Shown here: piece by piece, positions 41,744 through 50,673 of the stretch
How the letters are laid out: each line of letters opens with the position of its first letter
Position numbering within the stretch: the stretch's first letter is position 1
NCBI GenBank assembly: GCA_014379345.1
Contig: JACMLY010000061.1
Span: forward strand, 1 to 59,004
Origin: Chitinophagaceae bacterium
GTDB lineage: Bacteria > Bacteroidota > Bacteroidia > Chitinophagales > Chitinophagaceae
Direction: 5' to 3'
Length of the DNA stretch: 59,004 nucleotides
Position numbers and translations under genes: made by a program
Notes under the pieces: model-generated
Seen by the model: the letters and a program-made list of their open reading frames with translations, nothing else
Database searches by the model: none
What the model was told of the DNA's origin: nothing

Positions 41744-42391
41744 CTATTTGATTAAATGTTGATTGAAGCCTAATTCTATCAATCTCTCATACGCACTCCA
41801 GACATTTTCGGGTATTTCCTGGTAAACCTGGAAACCTTTTTCCGGGTATATCCTTATCCGCTGAAGATCTCCCACCATAATATTGATGACCTTCCGGAGA
41901 GGGATCTCACTATTTGGATATTCTTCAAAAGAAATTTGTGGTGATGTCACCATCAATTTTTTTTCGGGCCAGTGTTTTTTAAACGTGGCATAGCTCCTTC
42001 TTTCCATATATGGCTTTTGTACAACAATGAAAGAATCCGGATCGATATTTTTAGATCGGAGCAATTGCCGGGTAAATAAAATATTTTCACCGGTATTTGT
42101 TGATTTGTTTTCTATCAATATGGCTTCCGGGGGAACGCCTTTAGCCACGGCTATCCTGGCAAACTGATCTGCTTCCGGTTCGGTCCACATTTCCTGTGTA
42201 AAGTTCCCGAGCCCGCCTGAGAAAATAAGAATGGGCGCCCATCCCTGCAGGTACAAGTCAGCACCTCGTTCAGCTACTCTCAGATCATGACTGCCCAAAA
42301 CCAGAATACATGCTGATTTTTCAGGTTCGTGCTGCATTTGATGATAATCCCAAAGTGTTTTTGATAATGCGATCTCTTCCTGTGTGATCAT
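41744..42391 (-). CDS. YdcF family protein (DUF218)
   Basis: The 215-residue protein matches the YdcF/DUF218 family. It has CILVLGSHDLRVAERGADLY near residues 28-47, ILIFSGGLGNFTQ near 54-66, the Glu of EPEADQFARIAVAKGVPPEA near 71-90, and LIENKSTNTGENILFTRQLL near 91-110. The family has a Rossmann-like fold and binds SAM in structures of E. coli YdcF, but no reaction is established. Unlike SanA/ElyC members it has no membrane anchor. It converges with the methyltransferase gene and is divergent from the small-protein/TAXI cluster. Confidence 0.9.
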   Translation of the reverse strand: MITQEEIALSKTLWDYHQMQHEPEKSACILVLGSHDLRVAERGADLYLQGWAPILIFSGGLGNFTQEMWTEPEADQFARIAVAKGVPPEAILIENKSTNTGENILFTRQLLRSKNIDPDSFIVVQKPYMERRSYATFKKHWPEKKLMVTSPQISFEEYPNSEIPLRKVINIMVGDLQRIRIYPEKGFQVYQEIPENVWSAYERLIELGFNQHLIK

Positions 42392-42679
42392 AAAACAGAA
42401 TCGATTTATAATATGCCAGAGCCTGGTTGGCTTCGGTAGCCCGCGAATATACGGTCATCTGCGGCACAGGATTTCGCATCTTTTAAAAAAAGCCCCTGGA
42501 TTGTTTCTGTTTGACAAATTATTACGACCAATCATATTACAATGCCGTTTTAATATTTTGGGAAAACGGTTTGTAAACATTTTCATACAGGAAAAACAAC
42601 TCATCCGGGAATACAGCAGCGAAAAAAGCTTCTATTCCGGATAAAAACAAGAGTATATAATACTTCAAAAAAATGAGCC

Positions 42680-42877
42680 ATGTTGATGAAAAAATTAGTG
42701 CTGCCTGCCGATTCCAAAGAAGTACAAATGGAGTATCATCTTGGTAAGATAAAATTACTCGAAAGTGAATTGAACCGTCTGACCATCCTTGAGCATCCAC
42801 GCCAGATACAATCTCTTTGCTGCAAGATCATGCATATTAAACGCCTCCTGGCCAAAATAAGGCCAGATAAAAAATAG
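42680..42877 (+). CDS. Small helical protein, paralogue A flanking a TAXI-type gene
   Basis: The 65-residue protein begins ATG 42680 (a second ATG two codons later is also possible). Its C-terminal 40 residues are helical: KIKLLESELNRLTILEHPRQ then IQSLCCKIMHIKRLLAK. It is clearly related to the 61-residue protein at 44517, sharing the pattern DKIK/GKIK-LE--LNRL-ILE-P--IQ--C--I--IK--L-K. It has no signal peptide, membrane segment or known domain. It lies 44 bp before the membrane protein gene on the same strand, so it is probably in its operon. A small interaction partner or regulator of that protein is a reasonable guess, nothing more. Confidence 0.72.
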   Translation: MLMKKLVLPADSKEVQMEYHLGKIKLLESELNRLTILEHPRQIQSLCCKIMHIKRLLAKIRPDKK

Positions 42878-42921
42878 CGGATCAGGGTTAAGGCAGGTTT
42901 AAAAACTTAAAACCGCCATGT

Positions 42922-44382
42922 ATGAAATTCAAATTCACTCCAAAAAACGAAATTACCATTTGGTATAGGTTAAAACGGTATCCCCAGGCTGCAATCATGT
43001 CCCTGTTTCTGGTGATTGCGTTCACTTATTTAGTTTGCTATGGCCTTAATAAGATTTACCCGGATCTAAATCTGCTGGATAAGGTATTTCCCGGAAAGTC
43101 GGTCAGGTATCATTTTTATTCCGGATTCCAGGGTGGAACATATTATACAATTGGCGACGCTATCAAGGGACCGTTTGCGAACGAGGGAGATTCGCTGGTC
43201 AACTGTTCTACCAAGGGAGGCTATGAGAATGCCATGAAGGTGATCATTCAGAAAAATTCGTTTGGCCTCATCCAGGAAGAGATCATTCACGCGGATGATC
43301 CCCTGCGAAAAAATGTGCGTTTCATCACTCCGCTTTTCCTCGAGCGGATGCATATTTTTTATCGGAAAAGCCTATTCAAAAATTGTAACCAGCCAATCCA
43401 GTTATCTGCTACAACCGATCCCGGCATTTTGCGTTGTTTAAGCGATTCTGTAAAGGGGATGATCCTCGGTCCTGTCGGAAGTGGAACAAGAATACTTGCA
43501 AGCTATATTCTTACCCTGATGGGTCAGCAGATCAATACAAGCCTCAAAACTTTTCCAAAGTATAAACAAGTTGATATGAAATTCAGGGAAGCTTTTGGCA
43601 GAATGCTGTCGGGTCAAGATAGCCTGATCGATATCCTGTTTTATGTTGCGGCCGATCCGATCGAACCGATAAAATCAATTCTCGACTCAACGGATTACGG
43701 CCTGATGTCTATCGATCCCTCCATGGTAGTTCGCCTAAACAAAGATTTTAACCTTAGTTTGCGGATAGCGGATTTTAAAGATAAATATGAACAGACAGAT
43801 GATGTAAGTACGATTGGAACATTGGCATACCTGATCGGTTCAAAAACGATCCGGGATAACGTTGTTCTTAGTTTGCTCAATAAAATCAATGCTTCCAAAG
43901 ATACCATCCATAGCAAGTTGATAGGTCACAACTCGGAGTATAAATTGCCACTGAATGAATTTGGTTTTTTCAATTCTTTCAGCGATGATTATATGTCCTT
44001 GAAAAAATTTCAGTGGAGAGAATTAGCAGCTTTCATTTTTTCTGTTATTACCCTGTTTTTTCCTGTTTTCAGATCGGTAAACAGAATTAATTCTATCCTG
44101 AAGAGCTGGTCTCTGAACAAACAAATTGATGATGCTTTGGCGATGTTCAAAAAATCAACAAGCGAAAATATAGGCTTGGCGAGGTATCAGGTACATGAAA
44201 TTTTATCCGGCCTTCGGGAGGAGTTGATCGATTTATATGGAGATGGCATATTGCCTGAATCCAACTTTACCCCACTGATGCAAAGGATCACCCTTCATCT
44301 TGAAAAACTTCCCGGAGATGGCAAGGTTAAACATACGCAGGAAGTAAAAAAAGAAGAAATCAATAATCTGCTGACTGCTTAG
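42922..44382 (+). CDS. Membrane-anchored TAXI-type solute-binding protein
   Basis: The 486-residue protein has a first membrane segment near residues 23-43 and a large extracytoplasmic domain. That domain resembles TAXI-family TRAP solute-binding proteins (YSGFQGGTYYTIGDAIKGPF near 65-84; GPVGSGTRILASYIL near 179-193). A second membrane segment follows near 373-392, then a ~95-residue cytoplasmic helical tail. Classical TAXI proteins are free periplasmic receptors feeding a TRAP permease. Here both ends are membrane-tethered and no permease gene is nearby, so it may sense or present a ligand rather than transport it. Homologous small proteins are encoded on both sides. Confidence 0.75.
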   Translation: MKFKFTPKNEITIWYRLKRYPQAAIMSLFLVIAFTYLVCYGLNKIYPDLNLLDKVFPGKSVRYHFYSGFQGGTYYTIGDAIKGPFANEGDSLVNCSTKGGYENAMKVIIQKNSFGLIQEEIIHADDPLRKNVRFITPLFLERMHIFYRKSLFKNCNQPIQLSATTDPGILRCLSDSVKGMILGPVGSGTRILASYILTLMGQQINTSLKTFPKYKQVDMKFREAFGRMLSGQDSLIDILFYVAADPIEPIKSILDSTDYGLMSIDPSMVVRLNKDFNLSLRIADFKDKYEQTDDVSTIGTLAYLIGSKTIRDNVVLSLLNKINASKDTIHSKLIGHNSEYKLPLNEFGFFNSFSDDYMSLKKFQWRELAAFIFSVITLFFPVFRSVNRINSILKSWSLNKQIDDALAMFKKSTSENIGLARYQVHEILSGLREELIDLYGDGILPESNFTPLMQRITLHLEKLPGDGKVKHTQEVKKEEINNLLTA

Positions 44383-44516
44383 ATACAGGTTTATTTTCGC
44401 CGGATAAAATATTTAACACCAAGTTTTTATCTTTTAATGTAGCTTAACGGTGTGGATTTGGCGGAAAATTTATAATTTCCGGGTGGTGATTCACTAATAT
44501 TCACAATTGATCCAAG

Positions 44517-44702
44517 ATGCCACTTAAAAATCCAATTCCGACTGCTGCGTCCAATCAAGCACAAAAAGAGATCTGCCTTGATAAAATAAAGTCGCTGGAA
44601 GATGCACTGAACCGGCTGAATATTTTGGAGAATCCGCTAGAGATTCAAAACATCTGCAACAATATCATCGATATCAAAAAGAATTTGGAAAAAAGATCTT
44701 AG
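44517..44702 (+). CDS. Small helical protein, paralogue B flanking a TAXI-type gene
   Basis: The 61-residue protein starts at ATG 44517. Its C-terminal part (DKIKSLEDALNRLNILENPL then EIQNICNNIIDIKKNLEK) matches the 42680 protein over about 40 residues, including LNRL-ILE-P--IQ--C and IK--L-K. Two such paralogues bracket the membrane-anchored TAXI-type gene, with spacers of 44 and 134 bp. It is probably cytoplasmic and helical (two short helices). The single Cys in IQNIC is shared. Function is unknown. Its 3' end overlaps the tail of a doubtful minus-strand reading frame. Confidence 0.7.
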   Translation: MPLKNPIPTAASNQAQKEICLDKIKSLEDALNRLNILENPLEIQNICNNIIDIKKNLEKRS

Positions 44703-44817
44703 GCAGGGAGGATTGCCAGTGGATACTACCGCCTTTAATCACAATGCGTTCTATTTTCTGAGCATGTAATGGAAGGCTGAAAAAGAATACAGCGCTTAGA
44801 AATATGAAATTTTTCAT
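44674..44817 (-). pseudogene. Signal-peptide fragment or very short secreted peptide
   Basis: From ATG 44817 the minus strand encodes 47 residues: MKNFIFLSAVFFFSLPLHAQ, a textbook signal peptide, then KIERIVIKGGSIHWQSSLPK and a short end. A mature part of ~27 residues is too short for a typical secreted protein, so this looks like the start of a gene whose remainder was lost. It overlaps the 3' end of the 44517 gene by 29 bp and lies 14 bp from the inverted repeat at 44831-44896. It could instead be a genuine tiny peptide. Confidence 0.35.
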
Positions 44818-44830
44818 ACTGCAAAAGTTT

Positions 44831-44896
44831 TTGCCACGGATTTCACGGATTAACACGGATTTTTTAATTCGTGGTAATCCGTGAAATTCGTGGCAA
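44831..44896. repeat. GCCACGAATT-word inverted repeat, copy C
   Basis: The left arm begins TTGCCACGGATTTCACGGAT and the right arm ends GTGAAATTCGTGGCAA. The arms pair with a few mismatches (CACGGATT words opposite AATTCGTG words). It lies between the signal-peptide fragment and the end of the FKBP gene. Confidence 0.85.
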
Positions 44897-44901
44897 GGGG
44901 T

Positions 44902-45336
44902 TCAGCTGATATCTAGTAGCTCCACTTCGAATATCAAAGTACTGTTAGGGCCGATATGGGCTCCGGTTTGTCTGTCGCCATAAGCCAATTGAGGAGGTAA
45001 GAATAAGCGCCATTTGCTGCCCACCGACATCAGCTGTAAAGCTTCTGTCCACCCCTTAATAACCATATTCAATGGAAAACTGGCAGGTTGCCCTCGTTTA
45101 ACCGAGCTATCGAACACGGTTCCGTCGATAAGAGTGCCATGATAATGGCAGGTCACTTTACTGGTAGCTTGTGGCTTAGGTCCATTTCCCTCCGTAATAA
45201 CTTCATACTGCAGCCCGCTCGGTAACAACTGAACGCCGGGTTTTTCTTTATTGGCGTCCATAAATTCTTCGCCGGCCTTTAGATTGGCTGTTGCTTTCTC
45301 GTTTTTCTTTTGAAATAATTCATCGCCTATTCCCAT
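44902..45336 (-). CDS. FKBP-type peptidyl-prolyl cis-trans isomerase
   Basis: The 144-residue protein (from ATG 45336) has a short helical N-terminus (MGIGDELFQKKNEKATANLK) and a C-terminal FKBP domain of ~90 residues: LPSGLQYEVITEGNGPKP, VTCHYHGTLIDGTVFDSS, FPLNMVIKGWTEALQLMSVG, and PQLAYGDRQTGAHIGPNSTL. The canonical active-site Tyr, Phe-Asp and Trp are present. The layout is FklB-like. The frame extends to 45390, but the extra residues match nothing, and MGIGDELFQKKNEKA fits the family. It has no signal peptide, so it is cytosolic. It accelerates proline isomerisation in folding. Confidence 0.9.
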   Translation of the reverse strand: MGIGDELFQKKNEKATANLKAGEEFMDANKEKPGVQLLPSGLQYEVITEGNGPKPQATSKVTCHYHGTLIDGTVFDSSVKRGQPASFPLNMVIKGWTEALQLMSVGSKWRLFLPPQLAYGDRQTGAHIGPNSTLIFEVELLDIS

Positions 45337-45569
45337 ACTATTATTTTGTGCGAAAATAAGCCAATCAATGCCTAAAACCTCGGCCAACATGATTTCATAT
45401 CAATCTGCCATTTTTCCCAGAATGACAAAATTTGTCCCGGATTGGTTCCGATTTGACATGAATCAATTTTCAAATAATTGAATGCTAAGGGATAAATAAA
45501 TGGACTGGAAATTGGCTTATACCGGCGTGATTAAATATCAAACCCTGTTCAGAACCTTAATCCGTTATT

Positions 45570-46829
45570 ATGAAAGCGAAATACGCATACTCAAACCTTA
45601 TCATTGGCCTACTGCTGTTAATAGGCTTTTTGATGTCGATCAGGAGTTTTGCCCAGCCTGATTACGACTTTCGAGACCCTGTTTTACTATCAGGTACAGA
45701 TAGGCAGGTTGGAGCTGTTTACCTTTTTTCAAATGTCAAAACCGGCGTTGATGCAAGAATGACAATCAACTTTATTTCTCCGGGGATTGTTGTAACCGAG
45801 TTAGATGGCGCCTCCGGATATCCTGAGGCGTTACAGCCAACTTTAGTTGCTGATCCTTTTACCAACGGCTACCTTGAAATGTATATAGAATTCCTTGAGG
45901 CAGGAACTTTCAACCTAATGATCCAGACCGAAGTGCCGGTTACCTGTATCGATGTGGATGGATGGCTCGATAATGATGGCCTGGGAAATCCATTGCACGA
46001 ATTTGATCAGGTGGACCTGGGCGGTGGCTACGTAGATTATCAATTAAGTGGTGGTGAGTTGAGTGTTGTACAGGAAGGAAACTGGTTCAAAGGAAAAAAT
46101 GTTGGCGGTATTGATTACCCTGGCAGGGACACCGCAGCCAAACAGGCCATGTTTACGTCAGTAAACGGCAATATTTCCAGTTGTGTTATCAGGGTGGGAG
46201 TAGATAATCAATCGACTATTTCGGCTAACAGGCTACGCAGTATATATTTTAAAAAATTCATATACCCGAATTCACTGCTTTCAAAATCACCCCTGCTTTC
46301 TTTTCAGGGATTGCAAAAGGATAATTTGATTGAACTGAAATGGATTCTTGGCAAAGAAAATAGTTTAAAATCTGTTGTGATTGAAAGAGGAAATAAGTCT
46401 TCCGAATTTATATCAATTGGAGAAGTAAGCATAAACCTGAAAGCCGAACAGGTTAATTATAATTTTCTTGATGATGAAAACTTCACCGGCGATGCCTACT
46501 ATCGTTTAAGAATGATCTCCGTAAATGGCAAGTCCACCTATAGTAATATTATTGTGTTCCATGCAGGAAATATAACCAATGCCTTTCGGATATATCCCAG
46601 CATTGTACAAACTACTGCTACGATACAGGTAAAATCTGAAACAAATGCAACCGCCATTTTTCAATTGGTAGATTATTCCGGAAGAATAGTAGTTCAAAAA
46701 AATGTACAGGTTCATGAAGGAACAAACAATATCGTGGTACATAATTTAGGAAGTGTTTACCCTGGTAATTATGTGGTCCTTGTTAAAATGAATAATAAAG
46801 TTTACAATCAGAAGATCTTCAAGCAATAA
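45570..46829 (+). CDS. Secreted protein with T9SS type A sorting domain
   Basis: The 419-residue protein has an N-terminal signal (MKAKYAYSNLIIGLLLLIGF ... SFAQPDYDFRDP; cut near residue 29). Residues ~30-230 are beta-rich without a recognised domain (FRDPVLLSGTDRQVGAVYLF near 34-53, GGYVDYQLSGGEL near 151-163). Residues ~240-330 look like a fibronectin-type module (LQKDNLIELKWILGKENSLK). The last ~80 residues (FRIYPSIVQTTATIQVKSET ... GNYVVLVKMNNKVYNQKIFK) form a T9SS sorting domain. It is probably exported to the cell surface or released. Function is unknown. A hairpin terminator follows at 46862. Confidence 0.8.
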   Translation: MKAKYAYSNLIIGLLLLIGFLMSIRSFAQPDYDFRDPVLLSGTDRQVGAVYLFSNVKTGVDARMTINFISPGIVVTELDGASGYPEALQPTLVADPFTNGYLEMYIEFLEAGTFNLMIQTEVPVTCIDVDGWLDNDGLGNPLHEFDQVDLGGGYVDYQLSGGELSVVQEGNWFKGKNVGGIDYPGRDTAAKQAMFTSVNGNISSCVIRVGVDNQSTISANRLRSIYFKKFIYPNSLLSKSPLLSFQGLQKDNLIELKWILGKENSLKSVVIERGNKSSEFISIGEVSINLKAEQVNYNFLDDENFTGDAYYRLRMISVNGKSTYSNIIVFHAGNITNAFRIYPSIVQTTATIQVKSETNATAIFQLVDYSGRIVVQKNVQVHEGTNNIVVHNLGSVYPGNYVVLVKMNNKVYNQKIFKQ

Positions 46830-46861
46830 AGTTCCATTACGTCCATCTCTTGCCTTCAGTG

Positions 46862-46894
46862 TAGCCTGAGCTTTTTAGCTTGGGCTATTTTTTT
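46862..46894 (+). terminator. Rho-independent terminator after the 45570 gene
   Basis: TAGCCTGAGCT (46862-46872), loop TTTT and AGCTTGGGCTA (46877-46887) form an 11-bp stem with two mismatched pairs, followed by a run of seven T. Confidence 0.85.
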
Positions 46895-46958
46895 GTTTAA
46901 AGTTTAAGGTTTAAAGTTGGTTTAATATACCAAAAACCTTAAACTTTAAACCTTAAAC
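46895..46958. repeat. GTTTAAAGTTTAAGG-word inverted repeat between convergent genes
   Basis: The left arm GTTTAAAGTTTAAGGTTTAA (46895-46918 in full) pairs with AACCTTAAACTTTAAACCTT (46935-46958 in full). It directly abuts the terminator on one side and the selO stop codon on the other, so the whole spacer is terminator plus repeat. Confidence 0.85.
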
Positions 46959-46959
46959 C

Positions 46960-48546
46960 CTAAGAACTGCACGACAACATCGAGCAACCTGCTTTTTGAG
47001 TAGCCCAATCGGGTCTTTTAGTAAAAAACTCATCGTATTTTTTTGAATAAGGTTCTTTCATTGCATGTTGAAGTTTTGTGAGTAAGGTGTCATCACCTTT
47101 TTCTAAATCCTCACTTGCCTGGTGAAGCAGGTAATTCCTTAGTATGAAACGGGGATTGTTTTGCTGCATACGATTTAAAGATTCTTCGCGGTTGCAGGTG
47201 TTTCTTTTGATCCTTGTGATATACATTTCCATTAATGAAAACAAAGCTTCAACATGACCTGGTTGAAGTTCTTTATAAAAACTGTGGTTAAAATGTGATG
47301 CTATTCTATCTTTTGTATCGCCTTTATCCATGTCAAGTTCTGTTAGGCTCTGATAGAAAATAGTCATATCAGGTTTTATGGTGGCAAGTGTTTTTTCAAA
47401 CTCATTGATGAGAGAAATATCCTCTTTGTTCACCTTGTCAAGTCCAAGTTTATTGCCCATCATGGCGTAATATTTTTGTAAAAAAATATCAGTGTATCCC
47501 TCCAGTTCCGCTGATAATCTTTCGGTATCATCCAATAAAGGTGCAATAGCGCCCGCAAAGCATCCCAGGTTCCAGTGTGCAATCGATGGCTGTCTGCCAA
47601 ACGCATACCTGCGGCCGGGAAGATCGGTGGTATTGGGCGTAAAATTGGGATCGTAATCGTCGATAAATGAGTAAGGGCCGTAATCTATTGTTAACCCTAG
47701 TATTGACATATTATCTGTGTTCATTACTCCATGAACAAAACCAACTCTTAGCCACTCCACCATTAAGCCTGCAGTTTTTTCAACAACCTCTTTAAACCAA
47801 GCAATGATTTTATCGTTTCCATCAATATGCGGATAATATTTCTGTATCGTCCAGTCTACCAGCTTTCTCAAATTTGACAATTCGTTTCGGGCTGCCAGTA
47901 CTTCAAAATTGCCGAATCGCAGAAAGCTCGGAGATACCCTCATCACTATAGCGCCCGGTTCGTATTCAGGATGGCCATCGTAAAACATATCCCTCAAAAC
48001 ACTGTCTCCCGTGGTCACCAGGCTTAATGCGCGTGTTGTAGGTACTCGTAGATGATACATGGCCTCGCTCATCAGATATTCTCTCAAAGAAGATCTTAAT
48101 ACTGCCCTGCCATCGGCCCTTCTTGAGTATGCTGTAGGACCGGCACCTTTCAATTGCATCTCCCAGGATCTGCCATCCGGTGCTTCCCATTCTCCAAGTG
48201 TAATTGCGCGCCCATCACCGAGCTGCCCTGCCCATTGCCCGAATTGATGCCCTGCGTAACAGGCGGCATAAGGATACATGGAAGGAGTAATTAAATTTCC
48301 GCCGAGAATATCTACATCCATTTTCTCTGTTTGATTTTTTATCCCAAGCTCTTTAGCCAATTCATCAGACCATGCCAAAAGTTCCGGGCTTTTTACGGGG
48401 GTTGGGAGAGCCTTACTATATAATACTCCGGGAGTCTGTCTGGGACGAAGGTCACCACTTTCGTCACCGTCGAAAGTTGATACAAATTCTTTTCTGTAAA
48501 TTTTTGAACTAAGGGTTTCTATATTTTTCACCGGTTCTTTAATCAT
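46960..48546 (-). CDS. selO: SelO/YdiU family protein adenylyltransferase (AMPylase)
   Basis: The 528-residue pseudokinase-fold enzyme (from ATG 48546; an upstream in-frame start adds only an unconserved leader) transfers AMP to protein Ser, Thr or Tyr residues. Family segments are present: FGQWAGQLGDGRAITLGEWE near residues 102-121, QLKGAGPTAYSRRADGRAVL near 131-150, SFLRFGNFEVLAARNE near 206-221, and HGVMNTDNMSILGLTIDYGP near 271-290 (catalytic Asn/Asp). The extreme C-terminus is SMLSCSS. In selenoprotein members the third-last residue is Sec, and here it is Cys. SelO is linked to redox-stress responses. It is likely cytosolic and monocistronic. Confidence 0.93.
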   Translation of the reverse strand: MIKEPVKNIETLSSKIYRKEFVSTFDGDESGDLRPRQTPGVLYSKALPTPVKSPELLAWSDELAKELGIKNQTEKMDVDILGGNLITPSMYPYAACYAGHQFGQWAGQLGDGRAITLGEWEAPDGRSWEMQLKGAGPTAYSRRADGRAVLRSSLREYLMSEAMYHLRVPTTRALSLVTTGDSVLRDMFYDGHPEYEPGAIVMRVSPSFLRFGNFEVLAARNELSNLRKLVDWTIQKYYPHIDGNDKIIAWFKEVVEKTAGLMVEWLRVGFVHGVMNTDNMSILGLTIDYGPYSFIDDYDPNFTPNTTDLPGRRYAFGRQPSIAHWNLGCFAGAIAPLLDDTERLSAELEGYTDIFLQKYYAMMGNKLGLDKVNKEDISLINEFEKTLATIKPDMTIFYQSLTELDMDKGDTKDRIASHFNHSFYKELQPGHVEALFSLMEMYITRIKRNTCNREESLNRMQQNNPRFILRNYLLHQASEDLEKGDDTLLTKLQHAMKEPYSKKYDEFFTKRPDWATQKAGCSMLSCSS

Positions 48547-48654
48547 ATTTTTTGTTCGATAATTTAGTGCAATCACGTAAAGATTTAAAGTGTACAGAAC
48601 TGCTCTGCGTATTTCCGTCTTCGTGAGAATAATATTTTTTCATAGATCATTTAC

Positions 48655-50562
48655 TCAGTTATTTACAAACTCCCAGGCACTCCGGTAGCAATTCCGTTGC
48701 TCTGCATAAGCGATCAACTCCGCATAAAATGGCAGATGCGAAAGCGTTCCGCTATCGCCAATCATGACAAGTTTTTTCCTGGCCCGGGTCATCGCAACAT
48801 TCATTCTGCGTATATCTGATAAAAAGCCTATTTTATTTTCTGTATTGCTTCTTGTCATACTTATGTACACAACATCTCTTTCCTGTCCCTGAAAACTATC
48901 GATCGTGTTGACTGATATTTTATCATGATATGGTCTGAATACGGATGATTGGGTTACCAGTTCCTTCAATAGATAGATTTGTTCTTTGTAGGGAGAAATG
49001 ACTGCAATGGTTGGGAAATCTGTTGTTTGATAATGATCTTTCAATTCAGTCACAAGCTGCATCAAATGCGTCACCACAAATGAGGCTTCCTCGGGATTTG
49101 TGGAACTGGTACCTTCTGCTTTTTCTTCAAAACCGCAACCGGCAGTATCGATAAAAGCTAGCGGTAAATCTTCCTGAAATAACACGTGATGAGCCACGGA
49201 GGGATGCGCCTTTAATTTATTCTCATAAAATATTTTTGATGAGAAGCCCATGATGATTTCGTTCATCCGGTACTGTTCTTCCAATAAGGTCACGGCTTGA
49301 GGTTGAATAGTGACTAATTTTTCAAGCAGAGTCGTGCTCAAGCCCTTGAGGGCGGCTTCGGTTGACTTGATCGTTGGGGGTAACTGGTAATGATCTCCTG
49401 CAATAATTAATTTCTGAGCTTTTAATATGGATATCCAGCATGCCGGTTCAAGTGCCTGCCCCGCTTCGTCGATAATAACAGTGCGGAATTTCAGGTTCCT
49501 GACTGTATAGTGGTTGGCGCCGACTAATGTTGCCGTAATAACCTGTGCCCTGCCCAGCAAATCATCTGTGATATATTGTTCTGTGTTCTCAACCTGCTTC
49601 ATGATATTCCTGGCCTCAGTAAATAATGCTTTTCGCTGATCTCTTTCCGCCCTGCCGAAATTCCGCTTATACTTGTGCGCCATATCCCTAAATTCGGCGG
49701 CTTGTTTTTTCAGTTTCTTAATTTCTTTCATGCTGCCGTGTTCGGCTATTTTGTTGTCGAGTGTTAAGGACATTAACCGGTCAGAAACACGCGCAGGGTT
49801 TCCGACACGGATCACATTGATCCCTTCTTCTGCTATTTTTTCTGTTAGCAGGTCAACCGCCGTATTGCTGGCTGCGACAACCAATATTTTCTGATGTTCC
49901 TGTTTGATGAGTGCTGTAACGGACTGTACCAATGTGGTGGTTTTGCCTGTGCCGGGCGGTCCATGAACAATGGCCAATTCATTAGCCGCTATAATTTGTT
50001 CAACCGCTTTTTGCTGCGAATTATTTAATTGCCGGCTGAAAAAAGCCGGCATCCCAGGATTAAATGTCGCCGGCTTTTCACCTATAAGTACTTTTATAAG
50101 ATGGTCTTCATTTGTTTTTTCACCAAGTGTAGTGGCCAGCTTAAGGGCGCTTTGCATCTCATCGTAGCTGTAATCATCGAATAATAAATCAATGCCCAAT
50201 TTTCCATCGCGAATCCATTCCGGCAATTCATCGGTACGTAGCGTTAATTTCAGCCGGTCGCCGCTTTGATACGATATAGTTCCCTCCAGCCTGTTATTTT
50301 TCGGATCATGGTTTGAAAATAATGCAGCAGACGCACCGAATCGGAGCTGGTGTGAAAGATCCTGGTGGGTGGTCCGTTCAACTTCAACAGTGAGATAATC
50401 TCCCCGGCTCATTTCCGTTCCCCTAATGGCTATTGGATACCAGCTAACGCCGTTCGCTCTCCGTTCCGTTACGGATGATTTCTCTATCAGTTCTTCATAA
50501 GATCGCCTGTCCTCCTGCCGCTCAAGCCTGAGTAGGTCGAGCAGCTTTCTGAAATACTCCAT
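48655..50562 (-). CDS. Superfamily 1 DNA/RNA helicase (IGHMBP2/DNA2-like)
   Basis: The 635-residue SF1B (UPF1-like) helicase resembles SMUBP2/IGHMBP2-type proteins. Motif I VHGPPGTGKTTTLVQSV is near residues 200-216, motif Ia VVAASNTAVDLL near 230, motif II IIDEAGQALEPACW near 364, motif III IAGDHYQLPPT near 386, motif IV/V SPYKEQIYLLKE and ISVNTIDSFQGQERDVVYIS near 533-566, and motif VI NVAMTRARKKLVMIGD near 586-601. Residues ~1-185 form the beta-barrel/stalk N-domain. The role is probably RNA or DNA remodelling; no partner gene is nearby. The candidate -7 element at 50567-50574 leaves only four bases before the ATG. Confidence 0.92.
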   Translation of the reverse strand: MEYFRKLLDLLRLERQEDRRSYEELIEKSSVTERRANGVSWYPIAIRGTEMSRGDYLTVEVERTTHQDLSHQLRFGASAALFSNHDPKNNRLEGTISYQSGDRLKLTLRTDELPEWIRDGKLGIDLLFDDYSYDEMQSALKLATTLGEKTNEDHLIKVLIGEKPATFNPGMPAFFSRQLNNSQQKAVEQIIAANELAIVHGPPGTGKTTTLVQSVTALIKQEHQKILVVAASNTAVDLLTEKIAEEGINVIRVGNPARVSDRLMSLTLDNKIAEHGSMKEIKKLKKQAAEFRDMAHKYKRNFGRAERDQRKALFTEARNIMKQVENTEQYITDDLLGRAQVITATLVGANHYTVRNLKFRTVIIDEAGQALEPACWISILKAQKLIIAGDHYQLPPTIKSTEAALKGLSTTLLEKLVTIQPQAVTLLEEQYRMNEIIMGFSSKIFYENKLKAHPSVAHHVLFQEDLPLAFIDTAGCGFEEKAEGTSSTNPEEASFVVTHLMQLVTELKDHYQTTDFPTIAVISPYKEQIYLLKELVTQSSVFRPYHDKISVNTIDSFQGQERDVVYISMTRSNTENKIGFLSDIRRMNVAMTRARKKLVMIGDSGTLSHLPFYAELIAYAEQRNCYRSAWEFVNN

Positions 50563-50566
50563 CCAG

Positions 50567-50574
50567 CAAATTTA
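50567..50574 (-). promoter_or_regulatory. TAAATTTG element directly before the helicase start
   Basis: The minus-strand TAAATTTG matches TAnnTTTG exactly, but it ends only four bases upstream of the ATG. If used, the transcript would be leaderless or nearly so. No TTTG was found at the expected -33 position, so the match may be chance. Confidence 0.3.
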
Positions 50575-50673
50575 ATCAGTTATTGGCGTTTAGAAACCTG
50601 TACCGCCGGATTTGGTTCTTCCTTATAACAAATGATTTATACCAGTTTGTTAACTTACACCAAACTTTATTAT

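Noticed and set aside
42384..42644. 86-codon plus-strand frame between the YdcF-like gene and the small paralogue
   Set aside because: It has no recognisable motif and a partly overlapping minus-strand frame is equally open; nothing favours either.
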